A stretch of DNA of 64,000 bases, from positions 248,001 to 312,000 of the forward strand of contig NZ_JAGWCB010000012.1 in assembly GCF_020387415.1 (NCBI RefSeq), read 5' to 3'. The stretch comes from Ideonella benzenivorans (GTDB lineage Bacteria > Pseudomonadota > Gammaproteobacteria > Burkholderiales > Burkholderiaceae_C). Below the pieces are notes generated by a model. That model was not told where the DNA came from and made no database searches. It was given only the letters and a program-made list of their open reading frames with translations. Both the position numbers and the translations under genes were made by a program. Numbering within the stretch: position 1 is the stretch's first letter; each line of letters opens with the position of its first letter. Below, piece by piece: positions 39,642 to 47,892 of the stretch.

Positions 39642-39860
39642 ATGACCCGTCTGTCGGATCTTGCCGAGCGCATCGACCGCCTCGTGCTGCGGCATGAGGA
39701 ACTTGCACGTACCAATGCCCTGCTGAATCAGCAGGTGCAGGCCCTGCAGGCCGAACGCGACAGCCTCAAGTCCCGCCTCGCCGCGGCCCGCACCCGGGTG
39801 GAAGCCCTGCTCGACCGCCTCCCGCCCGACCCCGCGTCCGATGAAGGGGAGACGGCATGA
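39642..39860 (+). CDS. TIGR02449 / ZapB-like coiled-coil protein
   Basis: 72 residues, almost entirely coiled coil (RIDRLVLRHEELARTNALLN, then QVQALQAERDSLKSRLAAAR), ending in an acidic tail. Its TGA overlaps the zapA ATG. In many proteobacteria a short coiled-coil protein precedes zapA and is assumed to act at the division ring; this is inference from context and size. Confidence 0.8.
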   Translation: MTRLSDLAERIDRLVLRHEELARTNALLNQQVQALQAERDSLKSRLAAARTRVEALLDRLPPDPASDEGETA

Positions 39861-40171
39861 AGCAAATGGAAGTGACCATCCTGGGCCAGAGCTACCTGCT
39901 GGCCTGCCCCGAGGGTGGCGAAGAGCTGCTGCGCACCGCGGTGGCCCGGGTGGACCAGGAGATGAGCGCCATCCGCGATGCCGGCAAGGTCAAGGCCCGC
40001 GAACGCATGGCCGTGCTGGCGGCGCTGAACCTGGCCTACCAGCTGGCCGAGCAGCGCCCGAGCCAGGGTGCCGCCGCGCCGCGCGGCCCCGATCCCGAGG
40101 AAGAAGCGCTGATGGAGCGCCTGCTGGCCCGGCTGGATGCCACGCTGGGCGACGATGGCCGTTTGCTCTAG
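39857..40171 (+). CDS. zapA: Cell division protein ZapA
   Basis: 104 residues. The family opening MEVTILGQSYLLACPEGGEE and the helical segment ARERMAVLAALNLAYQLAEQ fit ZapA, which binds and bundles FtsZ filaments at the septum. Translationally coupled to the coiled-coil gene upstream. Followed by 6S RNA, an order conserved in many proteobacteria. Confidence 0.92.
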   Translation: MKQMEVTILGQSYLLACPEGGEELLRTAVARVDQEMSAIRDAGKVKARERMAVLAALNLAYQLAEQRPSQGAAAPRGPDPEEEALMERLLARLDATLGDDGRLL

Positions 40172-40250
40172 CACAAGGCTGCCCGGGTGGGTGGCCGGAT
40201 TCCGCACGCCCACCGAGGCCTTTGCCGCCCCAGGACGGCGGCGCTGGCCC

Positions 40251-40256
40251 TAGAAT
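40251..40256 (+). promoter_or_regulatory. -10 element of the 6S RNA promoter
   Basis: TAGAAT, placed so that the predicted transcript start (about 40262-40264) coincides with the 5' edge of the 6S closing stem. No convincing -35 element is seen at 16-18 bases. Confidence 0.5.
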
Positions 40257-40261
40257 GGCGT

Positions 40262-40442
40262 CGTCCGTCGCATCCGCGTGGGTTTTATATTTCCTTGAAC
40301 CGATGCTCTCGCGAGCCCGGGCTTGGAACATTGCCGGGCGGGCGTGATCGTCTCGCGTCAGACGAACCCGAAGCCCTGCTGACCTCGCCCACCTGAATCC
40401 CCTGGGTTCAGGAATGCGGCCCACGGTTTGCGATGGACACCC
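40262..40442 (+). ncRNA. ssrS: 6S RNA (ssrS)
   Basis: About 180 bases between zapA and the EVE gene, a conserved 6S location. The 5' segment GTCCGTCGCATCCGCGTGGG (40263-40282) pairs with the 3' segment CCCACGGTTTGCGATGGAC (40420-40438), giving a 10-bp outer stem (one G-U) and a 7-bp inner stem around a small bulge. The 3' half has CACCTGAATCCCCTGGGTTC (40390-40409), close to the CACCUUGAACCAAGGGUUC part of E. coli 6S RNA near the open bubble. 6S RNA binds the sigma-70 holoenzyme in stationary phase. Ends are inferred from pairing. Confidence 0.78.
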
Positions 40443-40460
40443 TCTTCCCCCTGCACGCCC

Positions 40461-40934
40461 ATGCCCCAGTACTGGCTGATGAAGATCGAGCCGTCGGAGT
40501 GTTCGATCGACGATCTGGCGCGCCGGCCGCACCAGACCGTGCCCTGGACCGGGGTGCGCAACCACCAGGCCCGCAACTTCATGCGTGACGCGATGCGGGT
40601 GGGGGACGGCGTGCTGTACTACCACTCGTCCTGCGCCGAACCGGGCGTGGCCGGTCTGGCTGAGGTGGCCAGCACCGCCTATCCGGATGCCACCCAGTTC
40701 GATCCGGCCAGCCCCTACCACGACCCCCGATCCTCACCGGACGCGCCGCGTTGGTTGAATGTGGATGTGCGCCTGGTGCGCAAGACCCGGCTGCTGCCAC
40801 TGCGTGAGCTGCGCCGCCAACCGGCGCTGGCCGACATGCTGCTGCTGCGCCCCGGCAGCCGGCTGTCCATCACCCCCGTGACACCGGCCGAATGGCAGGC
40901 GGTGCAGGCGTTGCTGGAGACACCGGCCCCATGA
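40461..40934 (+). CDS. EVE domain-containing protein
   Basis: 157 residues. The EVE fold (PUA-like, binds modified bases) is recognised by YWLMKIEPSECSIDDLAR, VPWTGVRNHQARNFMRD and DGVLYYHSSCAEPGVAGLAE. Its cellular role is undefined; EVE proteins are proposed readers of modified nucleic acids. It starts about 20 bases after the 6S RNA, and its TGA overlaps the next ATG. Confidence 0.92.
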   Translation: MPQYWLMKIEPSECSIDDLARRPHQTVPWTGVRNHQARNFMRDAMRVGDGVLYYHSSCAEPGVAGLAEVASTAYPDATQFDPASPYHDPRSSPDAPRWLNVDVRLVRKTRLLPLRELRRQPALADMLLLRPGSRLSITPVTPAEWQAVQALLETPAP

Positions 40935-41740
40935 CCCCGGGACTGGTCCTCGAACTGCTGTGCCTGGGCACCTTTGGCGGCTTTCTGGCCGGCCTGCTGG
41001 GCATTGGCGGCGGCATGGTGCTGGTGCCCTTCATGACCATCATCCTGTCCCAGCGCGGTGTGAGCGGCGGCATGGCGGTCAAGATGGCGATTGCCACCTC
41101 GATGGCGACCATCCTGTTCACCTCGCTGTCGAGCATGCGGGCCCACCACAAGCGAGGCGCGGTGCGCTGGCAAGTGGTGGCCGGCATCGCGCCGGGCATC
41201 CTGATCGGTGGTCTGCTGGCCGGCGCCGGTGCGTTCTCGCTGCTCAAGGGACAGGCGCTGGCGACCATCTTCGCGCTGTTCGTCGGCTTTTCGGCCACCC
41301 AGATGCTGCGCAACCGCCAGCCCCGCCCGGGACGCGAGCTGCCCGGGCCCGTCGGCCAGGCGGCTGCCGGTACCGGCATCGGCTTCGTCTCGGGCCTGGT
41401 GGGCGCGGGCGGCGGCTTCATGAGCGTGCCCTTCATGACCTGGTGCAACGTGCCGATCCACAACGCGGTGGCCACCAGCGCCGCGCTGGGTTTTCCGATC
41501 GCGCTGTCCAGCACCCTGGGCTATCTGGTCGGCGGCTGGAACCTGCCGGCCGCCTTGCCCGGCGCAGTGGGCTACCTGTACCTCCCCGCCTTGGGGGTGA
41601 TCGCACTGGCCAGTGTCAGCACCGCGCCGCTGGGTGCGCGGGCCGCCCACGCGATGAACGTGGCCCAACTCAAGCGGGTGTTCGCGCTGGTGCTGTACGG
41701 GCTGGCCGGCTACATGCTGTGGAAAGCCTTCCACACTTGA
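40931..41740 (+). CDS. TauE/SafE family sulfite/organosulfonate exporter-like permease
   Basis: 269 residues, about eight membrane helices in two internally similar halves. Each half opens with a glycine-rich turn: FLAGLLGIGGGMVLVPFM and FVSGLVGAGGGFMSVPFM. The substrate is unknown; the family covers sulfite, sulfoacetate and other anions. Coupled to the EVE gene by ATGA. Confidence 0.9.
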   Translation: MTPGLVLELLCLGTFGGFLAGLLGIGGGMVLVPFMTIILSQRGVSGGMAVKMAIATSMATILFTSLSSMRAHHKRGAVRWQVVAGIAPGILIGGLLAGAGAFSLLKGQALATIFALFVGFSATQMLRNRQPRPGRELPGPVGQAAAGTGIGFVSGLVGAGGGFMSVPFMTWCNVPIHNAVATSAALGFPIALSSTLGYLVGGWNLPAALPGAVGYLYLPALGVIALASVSTAPLGARAAHAMNVAQLKRVFALVLYGLAGYMLWKAFHT

Positions 41741-41753
41741 CGCCGCGCCATTT

Positions 41754-41782
41754 TTGCATTTGCGCGGCAAGCAAGCTAGAAT
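41754..41782 (+). promoter_or_regulatory. Sigma-70 promoter of rpsU
   Basis: TTGCAT (41754-41759), 17-base spacer, TAGAAT (41777-41782): a good match to the consensus in both hexamers. The resulting leader before rpsU is about 120 bases. Confidence 0.7.
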
Positions 41783-41911
41783 CTCCTGCTTTGCTAGCAA
41801 CCAACCGCGTGTCGATCCGGTGGACGGGACTTCCGGAGCCAGCCTGCACCCAGGTGCCAGGCGACGTCCATGACGGACACCGAGCGCAACTCACCGAAGG
41901 ATTCTTCGCTC

Positions 41912-42124
41912 ATGACCACCATCCGAGTCAAGGAAAACGAGCCGTTCGACGTGGCCCTGCGCCGCTTCAAGCGCACCATTGAAAAGCTGGGGCTGCTGAC
42001 CGAACTGCGCGCCCGCGAGTTCTACGAGAAGCCGACTGCCGAGCGCAAGCGCAAGAAGGCCGCCGCCGTGAAGCGCCACTACAAGCGTGTGCGCAGCATG
42101 CAGCTGCCCAAGAAGCTGTACTGA
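41912..42124 (+). CDS. rpsU: 30S ribosomal protein S21
   Basis: 70 residues, exactly the family length. The sequence starts [20 protein letters not shown] and ends with the basic tail [17 protein letters not shown]. An in-frame ATG at 41870 is not used by the family. It has its own promoter (41754-41782) and a strong terminator (42151-42189), so it is monocistronic. Confidence 0.97.
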
Positions 42125-42150
42125 TCGAACGACCGTCCTCGGACGTCGCA

Positions 42151-42189
42151 CAAAAAGCCCGCGCGGGACGCCGCTGCGGGCTTTTTTGT
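42151..42189. terminator. Rho-independent terminator after rpsU
   Basis: CAAAAAGCCCGC (42151-42162) pairs with GCGGGCTTTTTTG (42176-42188), with six T on the plus strand and an A-run giving a T-run on the minus strand for the convergent lysR. Confidence 0.9.
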
Positions 42190-42204
42190 TTGGGGCCCTC
42201 GCCC

Positions 42205-43131
42205 TCAGGCCTCGTCCCCCCCGGCCGGCAAGCGCTGGCGCAATGCGTCCACCGCCGCCTGCAGCGCCCGGGTGAAATCCTCCCGCAGCGGATGCGCCGC
42301 CCGCCATTGCGGCCGCACCAGGGCCAGGTGGAACGGAATGGCCGCCGTGAACGGCCGCACCAGCAGCTCGCCCTGCCCCGCCATCTCCAGCGCACTGAGC
42401 GGGTTGACGATGGCCACGCCCAGGCCCTGACGCACCAGGGCACAGACCGAGATCGCGCTGGGCGTCTCCAGCCGCAGCTGGCGCGTGACACCCGCCCGCG
42501 CGAACACCGCATCGACCTGCTGGCGGTAGGGATCGGTCGGCGCCAGGCTGATGAAGGCCTCGCCGGCCAGGTCCTGCGGTGACACCTGATGGCGCGCCGC
42601 CAGGGCATGGCCAGCCGGCAGCACACAGACTTCATCGGCCACCAGCAAGGTCTCCAGCAGGCACCCTGGCGGCGCCTCGCGTTGCTCGGTCAGGCCCAGG
42701 TCATGGCGCTGTTCCGTCAGGGCGGTCTCCAGCTGGGGCGATTCCAGCGGCACCAGGCTCACCGCCGCCTCCGGATGCCGCCGCAGATACCCCGCGACGG
42801 CCTGGGGCAGCAGCGCATGGGCCAGCGCGGGCAGGCAGGCCACCTGCAGGCGGCCCAGCCCGTCGCCGCGCAGGGCCTCGGCGGTGGCCGCCACCCGCTG
42901 CAACCCCTCGTAGGAACGCTCCACCTCCTCCATCAGCGCCTGCGCGCGCGCGGTGGGGCGCAGCCGGCCGCGCACCCGCTCGAACAGGGCATAGCCCAGC
43001 AGCTGCTCCAGCCGTGCCAGCTCCCGGCTGACGGTGGGCTGCGAGGTGTGCAGCCATTCGGCCGCCCGGGTGACATGCCCGGTGTGCATCACGGCCCGGA
43101 ACACCTCGATCAGTCGATGGGTCAGTTCCAT
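42205..43131 (-). CDS. lysR: LysR-family transcriptional regulator, probable activator of lysA
   Basis: 308 residues. The N-terminal helix-turn-helix is LIEVFRAVMHTGHVTRAAEWLHTSQPTVSRELARLEQLL, cited here by its key residues T-R-A-A and S-Q-P-T-V-S-R. The rest is the effector domain. It is divergent from an E. coli-type lysA with a 70-base shared gap, the same arrangement as E. coli lysR/lysA, where LysR activates lysA with diaminopimelate as signal. The assignment as LysR itself rests mainly on this context. Confidence 0.85.
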   Translation of the reverse strand: MELTHRLIEVFRAVMHTGHVTRAAEWLHTSQPTVSRELARLEQLLGYALFERVRGRLRPTARAQALMEEVERSYEGLQRVAATAEALRGDGLGRLQVACLPALAHALLPQAVAGYLRRHPEAAVSLVPLESPQLETALTEQRHDLGLTEQREAPPGCLLETLLVADEVCVLPAGHALAARHQVSPQDLAGEAFISLAPTDPYRQQVDAVFARAGVTRQLRLETPSAISVCALVRQGLGVAIVNPLSALEMAGQGELLVRPFTAAIPFHLALVRPQWRAAHPLREDFTRALQAAVDALRQRLPAGGDEA

Positions 43132-43152
43132 ATCACCAGCAAATCAATCTGA

Positions 43153-43169
43153 GAAAAATAAGTATTTTC
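43153..43169. promoter_or_regulatory. AT-rich inverted repeat in the lysR-lysA gap (candidate LysR site)
   Basis: GAAAA-ATAAGTA-TTTTC is an inverted repeat with 5-base arms and a 7-base centre, lying 22 bases from the lysR start and 33 from lysA, in an AT-rich patch of otherwise GC-rich DNA. Its size and position fit a LysR-type operator. Confidence 0.45.
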
Positions 43170-43201
43170 CAATATGGATTGTGGCGTGCATCATGCGCGG
43201 C

Positions 43202-44440
43202 ATGAACCCGTTTGCCCCCGACCTGCTCCGCACTCTGGCCCAGACGCATGGCACCCCGCTGTGGGTCTATGACGCGGCCACCATCCGTCAGCGCATTGCC
43301 GAGCTGCGTGAATTCGACACCATCCGCTATGCGCAGAAGGCCAACTCCAACACCCATCTGCTGCGCCTGATGCGCGACGCCGGGGTGGTGGTGGATGCGG
43401 TGTCGCGCGGCGAGATCGAGCGCGCGCTGGCCGCCGGTTTCAGCCCGGAACCCGACGCGCAGGGCGCCGCCGGCCTGGTCTTCACCGCCGACGTGCTGGA
43501 CCGCGCGACGCTGGACACGGTGGTGTGGCACGGCGTGCCGGTCAATGCCGGCTCGATCGACATGCTCGACCAGTTGGGGGCGGCCTCGCCGGGGCACCGG
43601 GTGTGGCTGCGCATCAACCCCGGCTTCGGCCATGGCCACAGCAACAAGACCAACACCGGCGGCGAGCACAGCAAGCACGGCATCTGGCATGCCGACCTGC
43701 CGCAGGCCCTGGCCACGGTGGCCCGCCACCGGCTGCACCTGGTCGGCCTGCACATGCACATCGGCTCGGGCGTGGACTACGACCACCTGCGCGAGGTCTG
43801 CTCGGCCATGGTGGACCTGGTCAAGCGCGCCGGCGTGTCGGTGGAGGCCATCTCGGCCGGCGGCGGCCTGTCCGTGCCCTATCGGGCCGGTGAACCGCGC
43901 CTGGACACCCGGCACTACTTCGCGCTGTGGGACGCCGCACGGCGCGAGATCGCCAGCCACCTGGGCCATGCGGTGCACCTGGAACTGGAGCCCGGCCGCT
44001 ACCTGGTGGCCGAATCGGGCGTGCTGCTGGCCGAGGTGCGGGCCACCAAGTCGATGGGCCGCAACCACTTCACGCTGGTCGATGCCGGCTTCTCGGACCT
44101 GATGCGGCCGGCCATGTACGGCGCCTACCACGGCATGAGCCTGCTGCCCTCGGACGACACGCCGCGGGCCGAGCACGAGACGGTGGTCGCCGGCCCGCTG
44201 TGCGAATCGGGCGATGTGTTCACCCAGGCCGAAGGCGGCGTGGTGCTGACCCGCATGCTGCCGCAGGCCCGGGTGGGAGACCTGCTGGTGCTGCACGACG
44301 CCGGCGCCTACGGCGCCTCGATGTCGAGCAACTACAACACCCGGCCGCTGGCGCCCGAGGTGCTGGTCGAGGGTGACCACCACCGCCTGATCCGCCGCCG
44401 CCAGACGGTGGCGGAATTGCTCGCACTGGAAGCGGTCTGA
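43202..44440 (+). CDS. lysA: Diaminopimelate decarboxylase, enterobacterial type
   Basis: 412 residues. PLP enzyme for the last lysine step. The PLP-binding Lys is in FDTIRYAQKANSNTHLLRLM. Substrate and PLP segments NTGGEHSKHGIW, HMHIGSGVDY, EPGRYLVAESGVLL, GPLCESGDVF and GAYGASMSSNYN are intact. It follows E. coli LysA very closely, including motif spacing. The start could also be ATG 43193, three codons upstream; neither has a clear ribosome site. Divergent from lysR. Confidence 0.94.
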   Translation: MNPFAPDLLRTLAQTHGTPLWVYDAATIRQRIAELREFDTIRYAQKANSNTHLLRLMRDAGVVVDAVSRGEIERALAAGFSPEPDAQGAAGLVFTADVLDRATLDTVVWHGVPVNAGSIDMLDQLGAASPGHRVWLRINPGFGHGHSNKTNTGGEHSKHGIWHADLPQALATVARHRLHLVGLHMHIGSGVDYDHLREVCSAMVDLVKRAGVSVEAISAGGGLSVPYRAGEPRLDTRHYFALWDAARREIASHLGHAVHLELEPGRYLVAESGVLLAEVRATKSMGRNHFTLVDAGFSDLMRPAMYGAYHGMSLLPSDDTPRAEHETVVAGPLCESGDVFTQAEGGVVLTRMLPQARVGDLLVLHDAGAYGASMSSNYNTRPLAPEVLVEGDHHRLIRRRQTVAELLALEAV

Positions 44441-44485
44441 GCACGGCGGGAGGAGAATGCACACTTTGCTTCGTTGCACACCCCC

Positions 44486-44935
44486 ATGAGCACGCTGAAA
44501 GAACGCATCACCGAAGACATGAAGGCCGCCATGCGGGCCAAGGACATGGACCGCCTGGGCACCATCCGCCTGCTGCTGGCCGCCTGCAAGCAGAAGGAGG
44601 TGGATGAGCGCATCACGCTGGACGATGCGGCCGTGATCGCGCTGGTCGACAAGCTGATCAAGCAGCGCAAGGACTCGGTGAGCGCATACAGCCAGGCCGG
44701 TCGCACCGACCTGGCCGACAAGGAAAGCGCCGAGATCACCGTGCTGCAGGCCTACCTGCCGCAGCGCCTCTCGGAAGCCGAGATCGCCGATGCCGTGGCC
44801 GCCATCGTGGCTGAAGTGGGCGCCACCGGCCCGTCCGACATGGGCAAGGTCATGGGCGCGGTGAAGACCCGCCTGGCCGGCAAGGCCGACATGGGCCTGG
44901 TGTCCGCCGCGGTGAAGAAGGCCCTCAGCCACTGA
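44486..44935 (+). CDS. GatB/YqeY domain-containing protein
   Basis: 149 residues. YqeY-like helical protein: MSTLKERITEDMKAAMRAKD and a C-terminal GatB-tail-like domain (MGKVMGAVKTRLAGKADMG). The family is probably linked to tRNA-dependent amidation by similarity to the GatB tail, but its function is unproven. It lies 45 bases after lysA. Confidence 0.9.
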   Translation: MSTLKERITEDMKAAMRAKDMDRLGTIRLLLAACKQKEVDERITLDDAAVIALVDKLIKQRKDSVSAYSQAGRTDLADKESAEITVLQAYLPQRLSEAEIADAVAAIVAEVGATGPSDMGKVMGAVKTRLAGKADMGLVSAAVKKALSH

Positions 44936-44973
44936 CTCTCCCACTGACTCTCCCCCTGCCCACAGGAGCCCTC

Positions 44974-45321
44974 ATGCACACCGAGCTGCCCCTCCAGTCG
45001 ATCGCCCCCGACGTCCACGTCGCCCCCCAGTTGACGCCCGAGGCGATGGCCGAGCTGGCCCGGCTGGGCTTCAAGGCGGTGATCAACAACCGGCCGGACT
45101 TCGAGGGCGGCCCGGAACAGCCGACCAGCGCGGCAGTGGAGGCGGCGGCCACGGCCGCCGGCCTGCTCTACCGCCATCTGCCGGTGCAGGGGGCCTACCA
45201 GTCACCCGAGCAGATCGCCGCCTTCGGCGCCCTGCTGGCCGAACTGCCGCGCCCGCTGCTGGCCTTCTGCCGCTCCGGCGCCCGCTCCACCAAGTTGTTC
45301 GTCGCCAGCACCACCCGCTGA
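44974..45321 (+). CDS. TIGR01244 (DUF442) family sulfurtransferase/phosphatase-like protein
   Basis: 115 residues. The phosphatase-like P-loop is LAFCRSGARSTKLF (CxxxxxR with Cys and Arg present). The N-terminal DVHVAPQLTPEAMAELARLG and INNRPDFEGGPEQP segments are typical of the Blh N-terminal domain. Family members are proposed to act on sulfide or persulfide with rhodanese-like or beta-lactamase-like partners; none is adjacent here. Confidence 0.87.
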   Translation: MHTELPLQSIAPDVHVAPQLTPEAMAELARLGFKAVINNRPDFEGGPEQPTSAAVEAAATAAGLLYRHLPVQGAYQSPEQIAAFGALLAELPRPLLAFCRSGARSTKLFVASTTR

Positions 45322-45329
45322 GCCCCGCG

Positions 45330-45348
45330 CCGCACCGCCCCGGTGCGG
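45330..45348 (+). terminator. Hairpin after the DUF442 gene
   Basis: CCGCACC (45330-45336) and GGTGCGG (45342-45348) form a 7-bp stem with a 5-base loop, 8 bases after the stop codon. No T-run follows. Confidence 0.35.
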
Positions 45349-45463
45349 CCACCTCCTAGGACTTTCCCGCAATTGGCCTCTGCCTTTGCTGCAGAGCGTC
45401 ATGACGCCCGTACAGTGCGGCGTTCACCGGCCCTGGCCGGTGTTGCTTTACCTAGGAGACACC

Positions 45464-46063
45464 GTGTCCGCACTGTTAGCCCTCTCTCGATGGATCGACC
45501 GACTCAATGAATGGGTCGGCCGCAGCGCCGCCTGGCTGGTCCTGGCCGCGGTGCTGATCAGCGCCCTCAATGCCATCGCCCGCAAGGCCTTCGATGTCGG
45601 GTCCAACGCCTTTCTGGAGATCCAGTGGTACCTGTTCGCCGGCGTGTTCCTGCTGGCCTCGGGCTACACCCTGCTGCGCCAGGAGCATGTGAAGATCGAC
45701 GTGGTGCTGAGCCGCTTCTCCAAGCGCACCCAGATCATCATCGAATCGGTCTGTATCGTCATCTTCCTGCTGCCCTTCTGCTTGGTGGTGATCGATCTGG
45801 TCATGCCCCTGGTCAGGCAGGCCTATGAGACGGGCGAGACCTCCAGCAATGCCGGCGGCCTGATCCGCTGGCCCGTCTATGCCCTGGTGCCCGTGGGCTT
45901 CAGCCTGCTGGCCCTGCAAGGTGTCTCCGAGCTGATCAAGCGCATCGCCTTCCTGATGGGCCTGATCGACGACCCGACCGAGAAGAAGCAGGAGAAGACT
46001 GCCGAGGAGGAACTGGCCGAAGCCATCCTGCGCGCCCGCAAGAGCCAGGAGGCCGCGCCATGA
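45464..46063 (+). CDS. TRAP transporter small permease (DctQ/TakQ-like)
   Basis: 199 residues, four membrane helices (AAWLVLAAVLISALNAIAR, then WYLFAGVFLLASGYTLLRQ, two more), ending in a charged cytoplasmic tail rich in Glu/Lys. The GTG start at 45464 has AGGAG 7 bases upstream and is preferred to upstream in-frame codons. Its TGA overlaps dctM (ATGA). Partner of the large permease and the convergent binding protein. Confidence 0.92.
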   Translation: MSALLALSRWIDRLNEWVGRSAAWLVLAAVLISALNAIARKAFDVGSNAFLEIQWYLFAGVFLLASGYTLLRQEHVKIDVVLSRFSKRTQIIIESVCIVIFLLPFCLVVIDLVMPLVRQAYETGETSSNAGGLIRWPVYALVPVGFSLLALQGVSELIKRIAFLMGLIDDPTEKKQEKTAEEELAEAILRARKSQEAAP

Positions 46064-47763
46064 CCGAGTTCCTGCACGCCAACATGGCCCCGGTGATGTT
46101 CGGGGGCCTGATCGTCTTTCTGCTGATCGGCTTCCCCGTCGCCTTCTCGCTGGCCGCGGCCGGCCTGATGTTCAGCTTCGTCGGCATCGAGTTCGGCATC
46201 CTGCCGTCCTCGCTGATGCAGGCGCTGCCGCTGCGCATCTTCGGCATCATGCAGAACGACACGCTGCTCGCGATCCCGTTCTTCACCTTCATGGGCCTGA
46301 TCCTGGAGCGATCCGGGATGGCCGAGGACCTGCTCGACACCATCGGCCAGCTCTTCGGCCCGATCCGAGGTGGCCTGGCCTTCGCGGTGATCCTGGTGGG
46401 CGCCATGCTCGCCGCCACCACGGGCGTGGTGGCCGCGTCGGTGATCTCGATGGGCCTGATCTCGCTGCCCATCATGCTGCGCTACGGCTATGACCGCCGC
46501 ATCGCCTCGGGCGTCATCGCCGCCTCCGGCACGCTCGCGCAGATCATCCCGCCCTCGCTGGTGCTGATCATCATGGCCGACCAACTCGGCCGCAGCGTGG
46601 GTGAGCTCTACAAGGGCGCGTTCATCCCGGGCTTTGTGCTGACGGCGATGTACACCGGCTTCATCATCCTGATCGCCATCTTCCGCAAGCACTGGGTGCC
46701 CGCCCTGCCGCCGGAAGCCCGCACCATCCGCGAAGACAACGGATCCTCCGGCCTGCCCTCGCTGGGCCTGCTGGCCCTGCTCTCGGTGGGTGCTGCCGTG
46801 GCCTTCGCCAAGAGCCGCCCGGCCGAGACCCCGACCGACGAGCTGATCGTGGTGTCGATGTGCGTGGGGGTGGGTGTGGCCTTCGTGCTGTCGGTGATCA
46901 ACAAGGTGTTCAAGCTGGGCCTGCTCTCGCGCATGGCCGAGCGGGTCACCTTCGTGCTGATCCCGCCGCTGGGCCTGATCTTCCTGGTGCTGGGCACCAT
47001 CTTCCTGGGGGTGGCCACGCCCACCGAGGGTGGCGCCATGGGCGCGGTGGGCGCACTGATCATGGCCTTGCTGCGCAAGCGCATCGACATGAAGCTGCTG
47101 CGCCAGGCCATGGACTCCACGATGAAGCTGTCCTGCTTCGTGCTGTTCATCCTGATGGGCTCGACGGTCTTCAGCCTGACCTTCCAGGGCGTGGACGGCC
47201 CGAAGTGGGTGGAGCACCTGCTGACCAGCCTGCCCGGCGGTCAGGTGGGCTTCCTCATCGTCGTGAACATCCTGGTCTTCGTGCTGGCCTTCTTCCTGGA
47301 CTTCTTCGAGCTGTCCTTCATCATCGTGCCGCTGCTCGGCCCCGTGGCCGAGAAGCTGGGCATCGATCTGGTCTGGTTCGGTGTGCTGCTGGCAGTCAAC
47401 ATGCAGACCTCCTTCATGCACCCGCCTTTTGGCTTCGCGCTGTTCTTCCTGCGCAGCGTGGCCCCCAACAAGGAGTACAAGGACCGTGTGACCGGCAAGC
47501 CGATCGCACCGGTGACCACCGGCCAGATCTACTGGGGCTCGGTGCCCTTCGTGCTCATCCAGATCATCATGGTGGGTCTGATCATCGCCTTCCCGGGCCT
47601 GGTATCGGGCGGGCTGGGGCCGAAGGAGAAGATCGACCTCGACAAGGTCCAGATCCAGATCCAGCCCGAGAACGACTACGGTGGCGACAGCAACCAGGAC
47701 ATGAACGCCCTGTTCGGGTTGCCGCCTGCGGCCAGCGAGGCCGCCTCCGGCACGGCGCCCTGA
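46060..47763 (+). CDS. TRAP transporter large permease (DctM/TakM-like)
   Basis: 567 residues. Longer than the usual 425-residue DctM by an inserted segment around residues 220-310 (IFRKHWVPALPPEARTIRED and two further helices). At least twelve helices can be drawn, with IPFFTFMGLILERSGMAEDL, AASGTLAQIIPPSLVLIIM and the late MQTSFMHPPFGFALFFLRSV typical of the long subtype. Na+-driven uptake, together with the small permease and the TakP-like binding protein. Confidence 0.93.
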   Translation: MTEFLHANMAPVMFGGLIVFLLIGFPVAFSLAAAGLMFSFVGIEFGILPSSLMQALPLRIFGIMQNDTLLAIPFFTFMGLILERSGMAEDLLDTIGQLFGPIRGGLAFAVILVGAMLAATTGVVAASVISMGLISLPIMLRYGYDRRIASGVIAASGTLAQIIPPSLVLIIMADQLGRSVGELYKGAFIPGFVLTAMYTGFIILIAIFRKHWVPALPPEARTIREDNGSSGLPSLGLLALLSVGAAVAFAKSRPAETPTDELIVVSMCVGVGVAFVLSVINKVFKLGLLSRMAERVTFVLIPPLGLIFLVLGTIFLGVATPTEGGAMGAVGALIMALLRKRIDMKLLRQAMDSTMKLSCFVLFILMGSTVFSLTFQGVDGPKWVEHLLTSLPGGQVGFLIVVNILVFVLAFFLDFFELSFIIVPLLGPVAEKLGIDLVWFGVLLAVNMQTSFMHPPFGFALFFLRSVAPNKEYKDRVTGKPIAPVTTGQIYWGSVPFVLIQIIMVGLIIAFPGLVSGGLGPKEKIDLDKVQIQIQPENDYGGDSNQDMNALFGLPPAASEAASGTAP

Positions 47764-47787
47764 GACGCCAGTCCGGTCCTCAAGCCC

Positions 47788-47814
47788 AGGCCTCCCTCGC
47801 GGAGGCCTTTTTTC
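47788..47814 (+). terminator. Rho-independent terminator after the TRAP permease
   Basis: AGGCCTCC (47788-47795) and GGAGGCCT (47801-47808) form an 8-bp stem followed by TTTTTT. Confidence 0.85.
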
Positions 47815-47842
47815 TGGCCACGTGTGAGACCCGTGCAGACAT

Positions 47843-47867
47843 GAAAAAGGCGCCCCGCGGGGCGCCT
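47843..47867 (-). terminator. Rho-independent terminator of the TRAP binding protein gene
   Basis: AGGCGCCCCGCGGGGCGCCT (47848-47867) is a perfect 20-base palindrome, followed on the minus strand by TTTTTCAT. It lies 25 bases after the gene's stop. Confidence 0.8.
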
Positions 47868-47892
47868 CGTCCTCTGCAGCAGCAGAGCGGGC

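Noticed and set aside
45374-45396. Possible sigma-54 promoter (TTGGCCTCTGCCTTTGCTGC) before the TRAP genes
   Set aside because: The GG and GC dinucleotides are separated by 11 bases instead of the required 10, and no enhancer-binding regulator gene is adjacent.
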